5,948 nt of DNA from Candidatus Hydrogenedentota bacterium (GCA_022710255.1 JAKLHG010000262.1:1-5948), one strand, 5' to 3'; counted from the first letter of the stretch, positions 1 to 5,948 are shown. The notes: generated by a model not told the origin, from the letters alone. Program-made: numbers and translations.

Positions 1-1922
1 CTGACAATGATTTCTCCAACGGGAATGTTAAGCCCGCTGCCATCCTTCGCGCTTCCGTCTGAACGAAAAGTGAAGGGCACAAAATCATTTTCAGAACCGA
101 AAACATCTTTTCCAAGGTTGAAACTCTGGTCAAGAACAATCTTGCGGTAAAGCTGAATGTTCTTCTTCATAGTAGATTCTGAAGGATAGAAAAGACTTCC
201 CTGAATATAGAGATTGCCCGAGTTCTCTTCCTTACGCAAGTAGGCCCGTTCGTCTACAAATGAGCGCATTACCTTCTGGCGTTCCAGTAAATGTGATTTT
301 CGTTCATCTTCCAACATATTCGAAAGCGTTCTGTTTTCGAATATGGCTTCAACATCATATTTCAGATTAAGTAACATGCGCTTTTGAGAAGCATACTGTT
401 TCAAAGCCTGAGTGATTTCCTCGGGCATAACGCCATACAGGTCGGCGCCTACCACTACCCTATAAAAGAAACCCAATTCACCAGTATCGGAACCCTTGTG
501 ACAATAATCCATTAACTTGGTCTGGCCGGGACGCATGGAATCATAGCTGCCGTAATCCATCTCGTGCCAACCCAGGTCCCCGGGCAGTTTACGAGGAAAG
601 GACCAGACGGAATCAATTGTGTTGCCGACCATACCGTGGCATCCCAGGCACTGCATCATTTCTTCGGTGGTCTGCGGCCGGAGTCGCCCCTGCCGATCTT
701 CAATATACCCGGCCAGAATCCACCCAACATTGTTGTCTATCCATCCCTGTCCTTCGTTTCCTATCACCATCCCGTCATAATGGGCGTTATCATCAATACT
801 CCCAATGCCGACAGATTTCCACTTGTACATATAGCGCATCTCCTTGATGCGCTTCGCGCGGGTACCCGGGAACTCGAAGGCTGGCGCAGCTGAGTCTGCC
901 ACGCCATCCAATGCTTCCCCGGCCTGACCGTCCCCGTTAAGATCGACATAATGCAGCGGATGGGCAAACTCGGCGCCTACCGGGAAAAAGCCCTTCTCAA
1001 CAGGCACCGTGGCCGCATCGCCATAATAGCGCTTCTCACTGAAGCTGCGGTTCTTTATGTTGCGTTCGAGTAGATCCAGGTTCTTTTTGTAAGTTTCTAT
1101 GTTGAACACACCCTCCTCTTGCATAAGAGATTCGGGCAATCGAAGATAAATGCCGCTCACGCTGCCGGTCAGCGGACTGAATATGCCGTAAGGAAAGAAA
1201 TTTACTGCGCGCCACCCAGTATGCCGGGCGTGTTCGTCCCGCACAAAACCATCCCCATCCACGTAGCCATGCTTACCCCCTGATGTAGGGTCGGGTTGCA
1301 TTTCCGGAAACAAATGCCTGGGATTTAAGGCAGGAAACAGCACGAATTCCCCCGCTTCTGGATTTATCCAATTGCCTCCGCTTTCAGTCCGTACCCGGTC
1401 ATATAGAGGCGTCCAGTTATCTCGCCGTACATATTCAATATCATTGATATCGGGCAAGGTAATTCCCGCCTTTTCCAACCGCTCCATAATTTCCCCGGGA
1501 AATATGGTGTTTCGCCACAATACTTTGTTGAGGTCGGCGGACGGAAAACTATACAACACCTGGTCTTCCGCCAACGGATAAGCGTTACCGTGCTTAATAG
1601 ATGCCAGATAGTTGGTGTGGCAGTACAGGCAAGCATTTTGCGTACCATAGCCCGTTTCTATCCAGCATTGTGCCGGGATGGAGGGTTCCTCGTTATAAGA
1701 AGGTTTGTATTCCGCCCCCGTCCGCTTTCGGAAATCCTTCGGTTCGACGCCCCTGTAAAAGTCTCCCAAGTCTATAATCTGAGGAGTCAATTGGTGGGCG
1801 GCAAGCGAATTATGTGCTCGTTGTATTGGACTATCCGGCACTATTTCATCCGCGCAAATGTTGTTTCCCACCAAAAGGATGGCCATCAATATCGTTGCGA
1901 CCGTGGGTAGAAGATGCAACAT
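1..1922 (-). CDS. Exported dihaem cytochrome c of unrecognised family (3' end outside window)
   Basis: The minus-strand frame stays open from the ATG at 1922 to the window edge, giving 640 residues and no stop, so the C-terminus is missing. The start is firm: AGGAG lies 7 nt upstream, the next in-frame codon of note upstream is a TAG (1962-1964), and no other in-frame ATG lies between. Residues 1-24 form a hydrophobic Sec-type signal peptide ending ICA|DE; its n-region lacks Lys/Arg, and there is no lipobox. Two covalent haem c motifs are visible, CLYCH at 98-102 and CLGCH at 425-429, 323 residues apart, with a further Cys-His pair at 474-475. Acidic DGDGF (222-226) and DLNGDG (327-332) stretches resemble calcium loops. 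Residues about 500-570 are charged and look helical. The protein should be periplasmic or surface-exposed and act in electron transfer or as a haem enzyme; partner and substrate are unknown. I do not recognise it as MauG, a di-haem peroxidase or a DUF1588-type planctomycete cytochrome. Confidence 0.85.
   Translation of the reverse strand, partial: MLHLLPTVATILMAILLVGNNICADEIVPDSPIQRAHNSLAAHQLTPQIIDLGDFYRGVEPKDFRKRTGAEYKPSYNEEPSIPAQCWIETGYGTQNACLYCHTNYLASIKHGNAYPLAEDQVLYSFPSADLNKVLWRNTIFPGEIMERLEKAGITLPDINDIEYVRRDNWTPLYDRVRTESGGNWINPEAGEFVLFPALNPRHLFPEMQPDPTSGGKHGYVDGDGFVRDEHARHTGWRAVNFFPYGIFSPLTGSVSGIYLRLPESLMQEEGVFNIETYKKNLDLLERNIKNRSFSEKRYYGDAATVPVEKGFFPVGAEFAHPLHYVDLNGDGQAGEALDGVADSAAPAFEFPGTRAKRIKEMRYMYKWKSVGIGSIDDNAHYDGMVIGNEGQGWIDNNVGWILAGYIEDRQGRLRPQTTEEMMQCLGCHGMVGNTIDSVWSFPRKLPGDLGWHEMDYGSYDSMRPGQTKLMDYCHKGSDTGELGFFYRVVVGADLYGVMPEEITQALKQYASQKRMLLNLKYDVEAIFENRTLSNMLEDERKSHLLERQKVMRSFVDERAYLRKEENSGNLYIQGSLFYPSESTMKKNIQLYRKIVLDQSFNLGKDVFGSENDFVPFTFRSDGSAKDGSGLNIPVGEIIV
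636..650 (-). other. Haem c attachment motif 2 (CLGCH, residues 425-429)
   Basis: These bases encode Cys-Leu-Gly-Cys-His followed by Gly-Met-Val-Gly-Asn, a classical c-type cytochrome context. It is the second of only two CxxCH motifs in the visible 640 residues; more could exist beyond the window edge. Confidence 0.85.
1617..1631 (-). other. Haem c attachment motif 1 (CLYCH, residues 98-102)
   Basis: These 15 bases encode Cys-Leu-Tyr-Cys-His, a canonical CxxCH haem c attachment site, within the mature part of the exported cytochrome. The two cysteines would bind haem covalently and the histidine would be the proximal iron ligand. The distal ligand cannot be assigned from sequence. Confidence 0.85.
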
Positions 1923-1929
1923 TGCCTGT

Positions 1930-1934
1930 CTCCT
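1930..1934 (-). promoter_or_regulatory. Ribosome binding site of the dihaem cytochrome gene
   Basis: The minus strand reads AGGAG, 7 nt before the ATG at 1922. It fixes the start of a gene whose reading frame has no stop inside the window. Confidence 0.75.
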
Positions 1935-1937
1935 TGT

Positions 1938-1954
1938 GCCAGCATGGATCTGGC
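1938..1954 (-). repeat. Inverted repeat in the leader of the cytochrome gene
   Basis: GCCAG and CTGGC form a perfect 5-bp inverted repeat around a 7-nt loop, just upstream of the ribosome binding site and just downstream of a candidate -10 box. It could be a leader hairpin or a small operator. At this length, chance is also possible. Confidence 0.3.
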
Positions 1955-1960
1955 CGTTTG

Positions 1961-1989
1961 ACTATAACCTTCTCTGTACCGTTCCAGAA
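1961..1989 (-). promoter_or_regulatory. Candidate sigma-70-type promoter for the cytochrome gene
   Basis: The minus strand has TATAGT (1961-1966, 5 of 6 matches to the -10 consensus), with TTCTGG (1984-1989, 2 of 6 matches to -35) placed 17 nt upstream. The -10 box lies about 38 nt before the start codon. The -35 box is poor, so this rests mainly on the -10 match and position. Confidence 0.25.
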
Positions 1990-2176
1990 TCGAGACACAA
2001 TACTGCACAGATTTCATCATGGAGAGCAATGTTGTGTGATCTGTAAAGGCCTGTGTGCAAAAATAAAGGTTACATAAATCAACTATGTACCGAGAATCAT
2101 CAGAAGCATTTACACGACAGTTGGGTTCAACTCCCGCTGCGTTTCTTCCACAGGCCGAAGGCATGTATAAAAGCCT

Positions 2177-3703
2177 TTATGTAATATATAGACTTTCGCT
2201 CGCAAACTCAGGATCACTGGTAAGGTTTATTCCCAACCTGCGCAGGCCGGCCTCATCGCCCGGGGTCGGAATATGGGTCATGTGCATATCACACCCGTTG
2301 AGATGTTTTAGTTTCTCCACGGCCACGCCTGTGGCAGGATTGGAGGGCATGGATGCGCCGACCGCTATAAGCGCTTCTTCAAGGTCAAGGCTGATGCTCT
2401 TGCCGTCCCGCATGTTTTTCTTCAAATCACCGATGGCGGCGATAATATTGGGTGAAATCAAATGGATTTTGTCCGGGATGCCGGCCAGATGCTTGACGGC
2501 GTTCAGCACAGCGCTTGTCGCCGCATGCATCAAGGGTGAGTTGCTGCCGGTGATGACGGTGCCGTCCTTCAGTTCGATGGCTGCGCCGCAGTAGACCCCA
2601 TCATGCCCTTTTTTATTATCCTTGGCACGCTGGGCCGCCTCTCTGGCTGGAATAACGGGTCTGCGGTTTTCGACTTGTATGCCTAATTCATTCATAATCA
2701 GTTCAACGCGTTCCACAGTCTCCTGGTCGGCAAGCCCCATCATGTATTCACAGCGATATCGGAACACCCTGCGTATAACTTCCTGTTCGGCTGCATACCG
2801 TACTGCCCGGTCGTCGACGATGCCAAAACCGACCCGATTGACGCCCATGTCTGTTGGCGAACGGTAAAAAGACTTTTCCCCGGTTATCTTTTCAAGGATG
2901 CGCCTCAGCAAGGGAAACGCTTCCACATCCCGATTATAATTGATGGTAGTTTCTCCGCAGGCTTCCAAGTGAAAAGCATCGATAACGTTGACATCCCGCA
3001 GGTCGGCCGTGGCCGCCTCATAAGCCACATTTACAGGATGCTTCAGGGGAAGATTCCAAATCGGAAAGGTTTCAAATTTAGCGTATCCCGCATGAATCCC
3101 CCGTTCATATTCATGGTAGAGTTGGGAAAGGCACGTGCCTAACTTGCCGCTGCCGGGTCCGGGACCGGTAACAACCACCAGCGGATGGCTGGTCTCGATA
3201 TAGGTATTGCGGCCATAACCTTCACTGCTGACAATCAAATCCACATCCGTGGGATAGCCTCTTGTGGCTTGATGCGTGAATACCTTAACGCCTCGTCGTT
3301 CCAATTTGTTTTTAAAATACTGGGCCGAGGGTTGCTCTTCATAACGGGTAATAACCACCGCGGTGATTTCCAGTCCCCAGTCGTTGCGAAGATCATCAAT
3401 AAATTTAAGGACATCGATGTCATAGGTAATGCCGAAGTCGGCACGTATCTTCTTGCGGGCGATGTCGCCGGCATAAATGCACAAGATGATATCAATTCTG
3501 TCCTTGAATTGCTGGAGCAGGCGCATTTTAACATTCGGATCGAAACCGGGCAGAACGCGGGCGGCGTGATAATCAAAAATAAGTTTCCCCCCGAATTCCA
3601 GGTACAGCTTGTTGTCAAAGCGTTTTATGCGCTGGAGGATTTCAGCCGTTTGCTCCCGCAAATACTTGTCCACGTCAAAGGCAGTCTGTGCATTACTCGG
3701 CAT
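2177..3703 (-). CDS. DUF1846 / UPF0371 family protein
   Basis: This complete 508-residue protein matches the DUF1846 (UPF0371) family along its whole length, and about 500 residues is the family norm. The order of conserved blocks is as I know it from Gram-positive members: LYLEFGGKL (33-41), HAARVLPGF (46-54), GYPTD (149-153), GPGPGSGKL (180-188), YAKFETFPIWNLPLKHPVN (207-225), YEAATADL (228-235), GETTINYNRD (250-259), SPTDMGVN (282-289) and LRRLGIN (487-493) near the C-terminus. No signal peptide or membrane segment is visible, so it should be cytoplasmic. The function is unknown; past annotation of some members as ATP-dependent peptidases is not supported. GPGPGSGKL resembles a P-loop but lacks the GxxxxGK[ST] spacing and the final Ser/Thr. 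The ATG at 3703 is preferred over the TTG at 3715 because GGAGA ends 5 nt before the ATG and the TTG has no ribosome binding site. It stands 189 nt after the previous gene. Confidence 0.95.
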   Translation of the reverse strand: MPSNAQTAFDVDKYLREQTAEILQRIKRFDNKLYLEFGGKLIFDYHAARVLPGFDPNVKMRLLQQFKDRIDIILCIYAGDIARKKIRADFGITYDIDVLKFIDDLRNDWGLEITAVVITRYEEQPSAQYFKNKLERRGVKVFTHQATRGYPTDVDLIVSSEGYGRNTYIETSHPLVVVTGPGPGSGKLGTCLSQLYHEYERGIHAGYAKFETFPIWNLPLKHPVNVAYEAATADLRDVNVIDAFHLEACGETTINYNRDVEAFPLLRRILEKITGEKSFYRSPTDMGVNRVGFGIVDDRAVRYAAEQEVIRRVFRYRCEYMMGLADQETVERVELIMNELGIQVENRRPVIPAREAAQRAKDNKKGHDGVYCGAAIELKDGTVITGSNSPLMHAATSAVLNAVKHLAGIPDKIHLISPNIIAAIGDLKKNMRDGKSISLDLEEALIAVGASMPSNPATGVAVEKLKHLNGCDMHMTHIPTPGDEAGLRRLGINLTSDPEFASESLYIT

Positions 3704-3708
3704 GCTGC

Positions 3709-3713
3709 TCTCC
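3709..3713 (-). promoter_or_regulatory. Ribosome binding site that sets the DUF1846 start
   Basis: GGAGA on the minus strand lies 5 nt before the ATG at 3703 and overlaps the alternative TTG start at 3715. This favours the shorter, 508-residue product starting Met-Pro-Ser-Asn. Confidence 0.65.
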
Positions 3714-3795
3714 AATAGAGGTTATGTTTGAACCGGCTCGTTCTGAAGGCATGGGCGCGCTACACTCAATGAATGAAAAGCGTTTCTATCCCTGG

Positions 3796-3825
3796 ATCAT
3801 ACCCGTACCGTCCTCGCTTCGACAA
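3796..3825 (-). promoter_or_regulatory. Candidate promoter for the DUF1846 gene
   Basis: TATGAT (3796-3801, 5 of 6 matches to the -10 consensus) and TTGTCG (3820-3825, 4 of 6 matches to -35) are separated by 18 nt on the minus strand. This would give a leader of roughly 85 nt. It lies in the 189-nt gap between the TIM-barrel and DUF1846 genes, where a separate promoter is expected. The rest of the gap shows no clear terminator or gene. Confidence 0.35.
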
Positions 3826-3892
3826 ATCCGGTGAATTTCCAAATTAAGGTGTTTTTACCGGCTGAATATTCCCTTGAAAGAATCTCGCAATA

Positions 3893-4846
3893 CTAGGTAA
3901 AACGGATGCCGGACTTCTCCCCCTCCATTAGGATGAACTTCCGGGCTTGATCATATTCCTCCGCTCCTGAAAGATGTTCTATCATGAGGGGCGGCTGCTG
4001 GGGCATTCCAGCCAGGCGCTTTAGAAATGTGGTGTAATCAATCATTCCTGTGCCCGGACAGACCTCTCGAAAATGCACATTCATCTCTACATCCCATGTG
4101 AGGTCTTTTGCATGGCAACTGACGATATGGGGACCAAGTTTGTCGAAACACTCATTGATTACATCGCCGTTACGGTAAAACCGGTCCGGACTGTTGATGA
4201 GGTTGCACGGATCCAGATGAACGGCAAAGCCTTTCCTGTCAACGGCCTTGATGAAGTCCAGATAAGAATCCGCGCTGTCCGGCAGGCTCCAGCCCATCAT
4301 CTCGTAGGCAAATTTGGCGCGCGTGGGCTTTACGGCATCCACCACCTTGCGGGCATTCTCCACCGCCGCATCAAAAAATTCGTTGGAAAGGTTTTTGGGA
4401 TGGGGGCCGAACCAACTATCCGTGCTGAAAGAGCCCGCAATATTCACGCAGCACCGCGCGCGGATGGCCTCCGCCAGGGCCAGGCCTTCGGTGACGTTTT
4501 CCAGGTTACTCTTGCGCTTTTCCGGGTCGACATCCATCATATTGCACCAGCGGCCGACTTCGGCAATCACTACATCATGACGGGCGAACGCTTCTGAAAC
4601 GGCTTTAATCCTGTCAGTATCGGATAAGGATACTTCCGGGCAATAGGCCGCCCGGTAGCGCATATTTTTATGGGCTAACGCCAATAGTTCGGGATCATCG
4701 CTTTTTTCAAAAACAGGCGCCCCCAGCCGCACTGACCCGCTTGAAACACTGGACTGTTCCTCCGCCGAAAGTGCCACGCCCGTCAACAGGGACAAGCCCG
4801 CTATTTTTCCAATAAAGTTCCGTCGGGACTCTTTTCCTGAAATCAT
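3893..4846 (-). CDS. Tat-exported sugar phosphate isomerase/epimerase-like TIM-barrel protein
   Basis: The 317-residue product belongs to the xylose isomerase-like TIM-barrel superfamily (AP endonuclease 2 fold), which includes sugar isomerases, epimerases and inosose dehydratases. Residues 7-14 read SRRNFIGK, a near-ideal twin-arginine motif, followed by a hydrophobic stretch to about residue 28, so the protein is probably exported folded to the periplasm. Family metal ligands can be placed at Glu182 (YEMMG), Asp212 (HLDPCN), His245 (SCHAKD) and Glu290 (MIEH), so the active site looks intact. The exact substrate cannot be read from sequence. The ATG at 4846 is chosen because AGGAGG sits 7 nt upstream; an in-frame ATG at 4885 would overlap the previous gene's stop and has no such site. 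The gene begins 26 nt after the ceramidase-like gene ends, which indicates an operon and a shared pathway, probably carbohydrate or polyol breakdown. Confidence 0.88.
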   Translation of the reverse strand: MISGKESRRNFIGKIAGLSLLTGVALSAEEQSSVSSGSVRLGAPVFEKSDDPELLALAHKNMRYRAAYCPEVSLSDTDRIKAVSEAFARHDVVIAEVGRWCNMMDVDPEKRKSNLENVTEGLALAEAIRARCCVNIAGSFSTDSWFGPHPKNLSNEFFDAAVENARKVVDAVKPTRAKFAYEMMGWSLPDSADSYLDFIKAVDRKGFAVHLDPCNLINSPDRFYRNGDVINECFDKLGPHIVSCHAKDLTWDVEMNVHFREVCPGTGMIDYTTFLKRLAGMPQQPPLMIEHLSGAEEYDQARKFILMEGEKSGIRFT

Positions 4847-4853
4847 GGATACT

Positions 4854-4859
4854 CCTCCT
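4854..4859 (-). promoter_or_regulatory. Strong ribosome binding site of the TIM-barrel gene
   Basis: A perfect AGGAGG lies 7 nt before the ATG at 4846. It places the Tat motif at residues 7-14 and rules against the 13-residue longer start at 4885. Confidence 0.8.
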
Positions 4860-4872
4860 GTAGCACCTTGGC

Positions 4873-5948
4873 TTATTGAGGCCATGCGTCCTCCATTCGA
4901 CGAAGAAGCGCAAGCGATTCCCGATGGATGGCCGGGGCTACATCCGGGCCGCCAGAGTTCTCCTCACCGTATTGGGAATCATTGTCATAAACATAGGGGG
5001 GGGCCACATCCCACTGGCTTTTGGGAAGGATATAGCCTATTTCATCATTGGCCAGGCCGAAAACCATGTTGACTTTGCCTTTCATCTCTTTACGCAACGG
5101 GGGCACTTCCACCGGCGGAATATCAAAATCACGCCCCGGTTTAGCCTCGACACCCCCGTCGGCGATCTCCGGATAGAGTTCGCCCGGTACGGTGGCGACT
5201 TCGAGATCTCCAACCCGCACGACGTCCACTTCGCTGCGCGCGGCAATGCCGCCCTCCCGCCAAAAGACACCGGGATGCACCAACCCCAGGGCTATCGCAT
5301 ATTTGAACAACCCGGCCAAGGGCGCATAAAAGGTCTTTGCGGCGACACCCACGCGCGGGCTCTCACATTTAACGACCTCGGCGCCGCGAAGCGTATTCAA
5401 GGTCAGTATGGCCAGATTTTCTCCCAGCGCCTGCGCCTTCTCGAACGAGTCTTCCTTGAACTTATCTATGCCGTTCCGGTGCGGTACCTCAGTATGCAGC
5501 TGCGTCATCAGGCCCCCGACCATCCCCTGAAAATACAGGCACATCCCCCCCACGCCCGCCGCGCCGTTGGGATCGCCAACACCCGCTTCCACGCCGTCGC
5601 GCCAATAACCGCAAAAGTCCGAGGTTAGAAAGGGGTTGTCCCCGCCCAGTGTTTCCGGGTGATTGCCCCAAGAAACCATCGTGGCGATGGTTTCGTCCGT
5701 TCCGACCTTTGTAAAACGGGCGCAACAGAGTTTGGTGTCTATAACGATGGGTTTCCTGGAATCGTCCACCAGGCCCTCGGGATTTATTTCAGTCTGGGTG
5801 ATATACATATCGGCGGGCGCCAGATTGCGGACGGCCTCCTCAACGGCGTTTTTGCACGCCAATTTGATGTTGTCCATGTGACGATGATCGAAGTTCCCGG
5901 GCGTGGGCACGACACCGCTCCAATTGCCCATCGTATCCGGTGTTTCAT
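4873..5948 (-). CDS. Neutral/alkaline ceramidase-like zinc hydrolase, C-terminal part (start outside window)
   Basis: The minus-strand frame is open from the window edge to a TAA at 4873, giving 357 residues. The Met at 5931 is internal, because the frame continues upstream without a stop. The sequence fits the neutral/alkaline non-lysosomal ceramidase domain (Ceramidase_alk), widespread in Planctomycetes-type genomes. Numbered from the Met at 5931, likely zinc ligands are His91 (WGNHPETL), Glu251 (VPGEL) and Tyr300 (NDEIGYI), matching His204, Glu411 and Tyr448 of the Pseudomonas enzyme. The fragment opens with ETPDTMGNW, the segment expected just after the first zinc-binding His motif, so that ligand lies at or beyond the edge. 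The nucleophile motif (GNLSPN / GDVSPN in true ceramidases) is replaced by VGGLMTQ at 138-144, with Met142 where Ser is expected. A ceramide substrate is therefore doubtful; a related amide or ester hydrolase is more likely. Family members are usually secreted, but the leader is not visible. The gene lies 26 nt before the Tat-exported TIM-barrel gene. Confidence 0.85.
   Translation of the reverse strand, partial: ETPDTMGNWSGVVPTPGNFDHRHMDNIKLACKNAVEEAVRNLAPADMYITQTEINPEGLVDDSRKPIVIDTKLCCARFTKVGTDETIATMVSWGNHPETLGGDNPFLTSDFCGYWRDGVEAGVGDPNGAAGVGGMCLYFQGMVGGLMTQLHTEVPHRNGIDKFKEDSFEKAQALGENLAILTLNTLRGAEVVKCESPRVGVAAKTFYAPLAGLFKYAIALGLVHPGVFWREGGIAARSEVDVVRVGDLEVATVPGELYPEIADGGVEAKPGRDFDIPPVEVPPLRKEMKGKVNMVFGLANDEIGYILPKSQWDVAPPYVYDNDSQYGEENSGGPDVAPAIHRESLALLRRMEDAWPQ

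Larger units (their letters stand above)
1923..2176. other. 254-nt intergenic gap between the DUF1846 and cytochrome genes
   Basis: No coding frame on either strand looks real here. The gap holds the ribosome binding site, leader repeat and weak promoter of the cytochrome gene. Next to the DUF1846 stop there is a T-arm-like GGGTTCAACTCCC stretch (2123-2135) on the plus strand. I found no convincing rho-independent terminator after the DUF1846 gene: the short GC stems near 2150-2165 lack a T tract on the minus strand. Confidence 0.6.

Noticed and set aside
564..893. Plus-strand 109-codon frame
   Set aside because: It overlaps the second haem motif of the minus-strand cytochrome, and its translation has no recognisable features.
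1364..1648. Minus-strand 94-codon frame, which could suggest a broken or frameshifted gene in the left third
   Set aside because: The neighbouring minus-strand frame is open without interruption from 1922 to 1 and carries the signal peptide and both haem motifs, so the gene is intact and the short frame is a shadow.
2119..2132. AGTTG/CAACT hairpin as a terminator for the DUF1846 gene
   Set aside because: The stem is only 5 bp, AT-containing, and has no T tract following it on the minus strand.
2047..2157. GGCCTGTG and CACAGGCC, an 8-base inverted pair about 100 nt apart, as insertion-element ends
   Set aside because: Too short, no transposase between them and no flanking target duplication seen.
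2085..2594. Plus-strand open frame of 169 codons
   Set aside because: Most of it is antisense to the conserved C-terminal part of the DUF1846 gene, and the translation is low-complexity Ser/Ala/Met-rich with no domain.
3185..3718. Plus-strand open frame of 177 codons
   Set aside because: It is antisense to the N-terminal third of the DUF1846 gene, whose conserved blocks fill the same region on the minus strand.
4996..5003. Run of eight G bases, a possible frameshift or phase-variation tract in the ceramidase-like gene
   Set aside because: The frame stays open across it and continues into a sensible C-terminus ending at 4873. A single G run of this length is weak evidence for phase variation.
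4876..5628. Plus-strand open frame of 250 codons
   Set aside because: It lies wholly antisense to the ceramidase-like gene, whose family motifs are clear. Its own translation shows no recognisable domain, and it has no supporting ribosome binding site or neighbour.

Overview
The window carries four genes, all on the minus strand, so it reads from high to low coordinates. Two of them run off the window ends. It looks like a chromosomal segment of a Gram-negative, probably environmental bacterium. Two predicted exported proteins with different leaders (one Sec type, one Tat type), a c-type haem protein and a neutral-ceramidase-like hydrolase paired with a xylose-isomerase-like TIM-barrel protein suggest the Planctomycetota / Verrucomicrobiota / Lentisphaerota / Hydrogenedentota range. 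That placement is inferred from gene content only; no rRNA or marker gene is present.

Layout, in order of transcription. (1) 5948-4873: the C-terminal 357 residues of a neutral/alkaline ceramidase-like zinc hydrolase, with its start outside the window. (2) 4846-3893: a Tat-exported sugar phosphate isomerase/epimerase-like TIM barrel, starting 26 nt after gene 1 stops and behind a strong ribosome binding site, so the two are very probably one operon. (3) 3703-2177: a complete, highly typical DUF1846 / UPF0371 protein of unknown function, after a 189-nt gap with a candidate promoter. (4) 1922-1: a large exported dihaem cytochrome c of no family I can name. Its first 640 residues are present, and it continues past position 1 with no stop.

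Genes 1 and 2 plausibly act together on an extracytoplasmic substrate, since one is a hydrolase of a secreted family and the other carries a twin-arginine leader. Genes 3 and 4 each have their own upstream gap (189 and 254 nt) and may be separate units. Nothing in the sequence links their functions to genes 1-2 beyond shared orientation.

I see no transposase, CRISPR array, rRNA or complete tRNA. The points most worth following are the loss of the ceramidase nucleophile motif in gene 1 while the zinc ligands are kept, the unfamiliar dihaem protein with acidic calcium-loop-like motifs, and an orphan tRNA/tmRNA T-arm-like sequence in the 254-nt gap.
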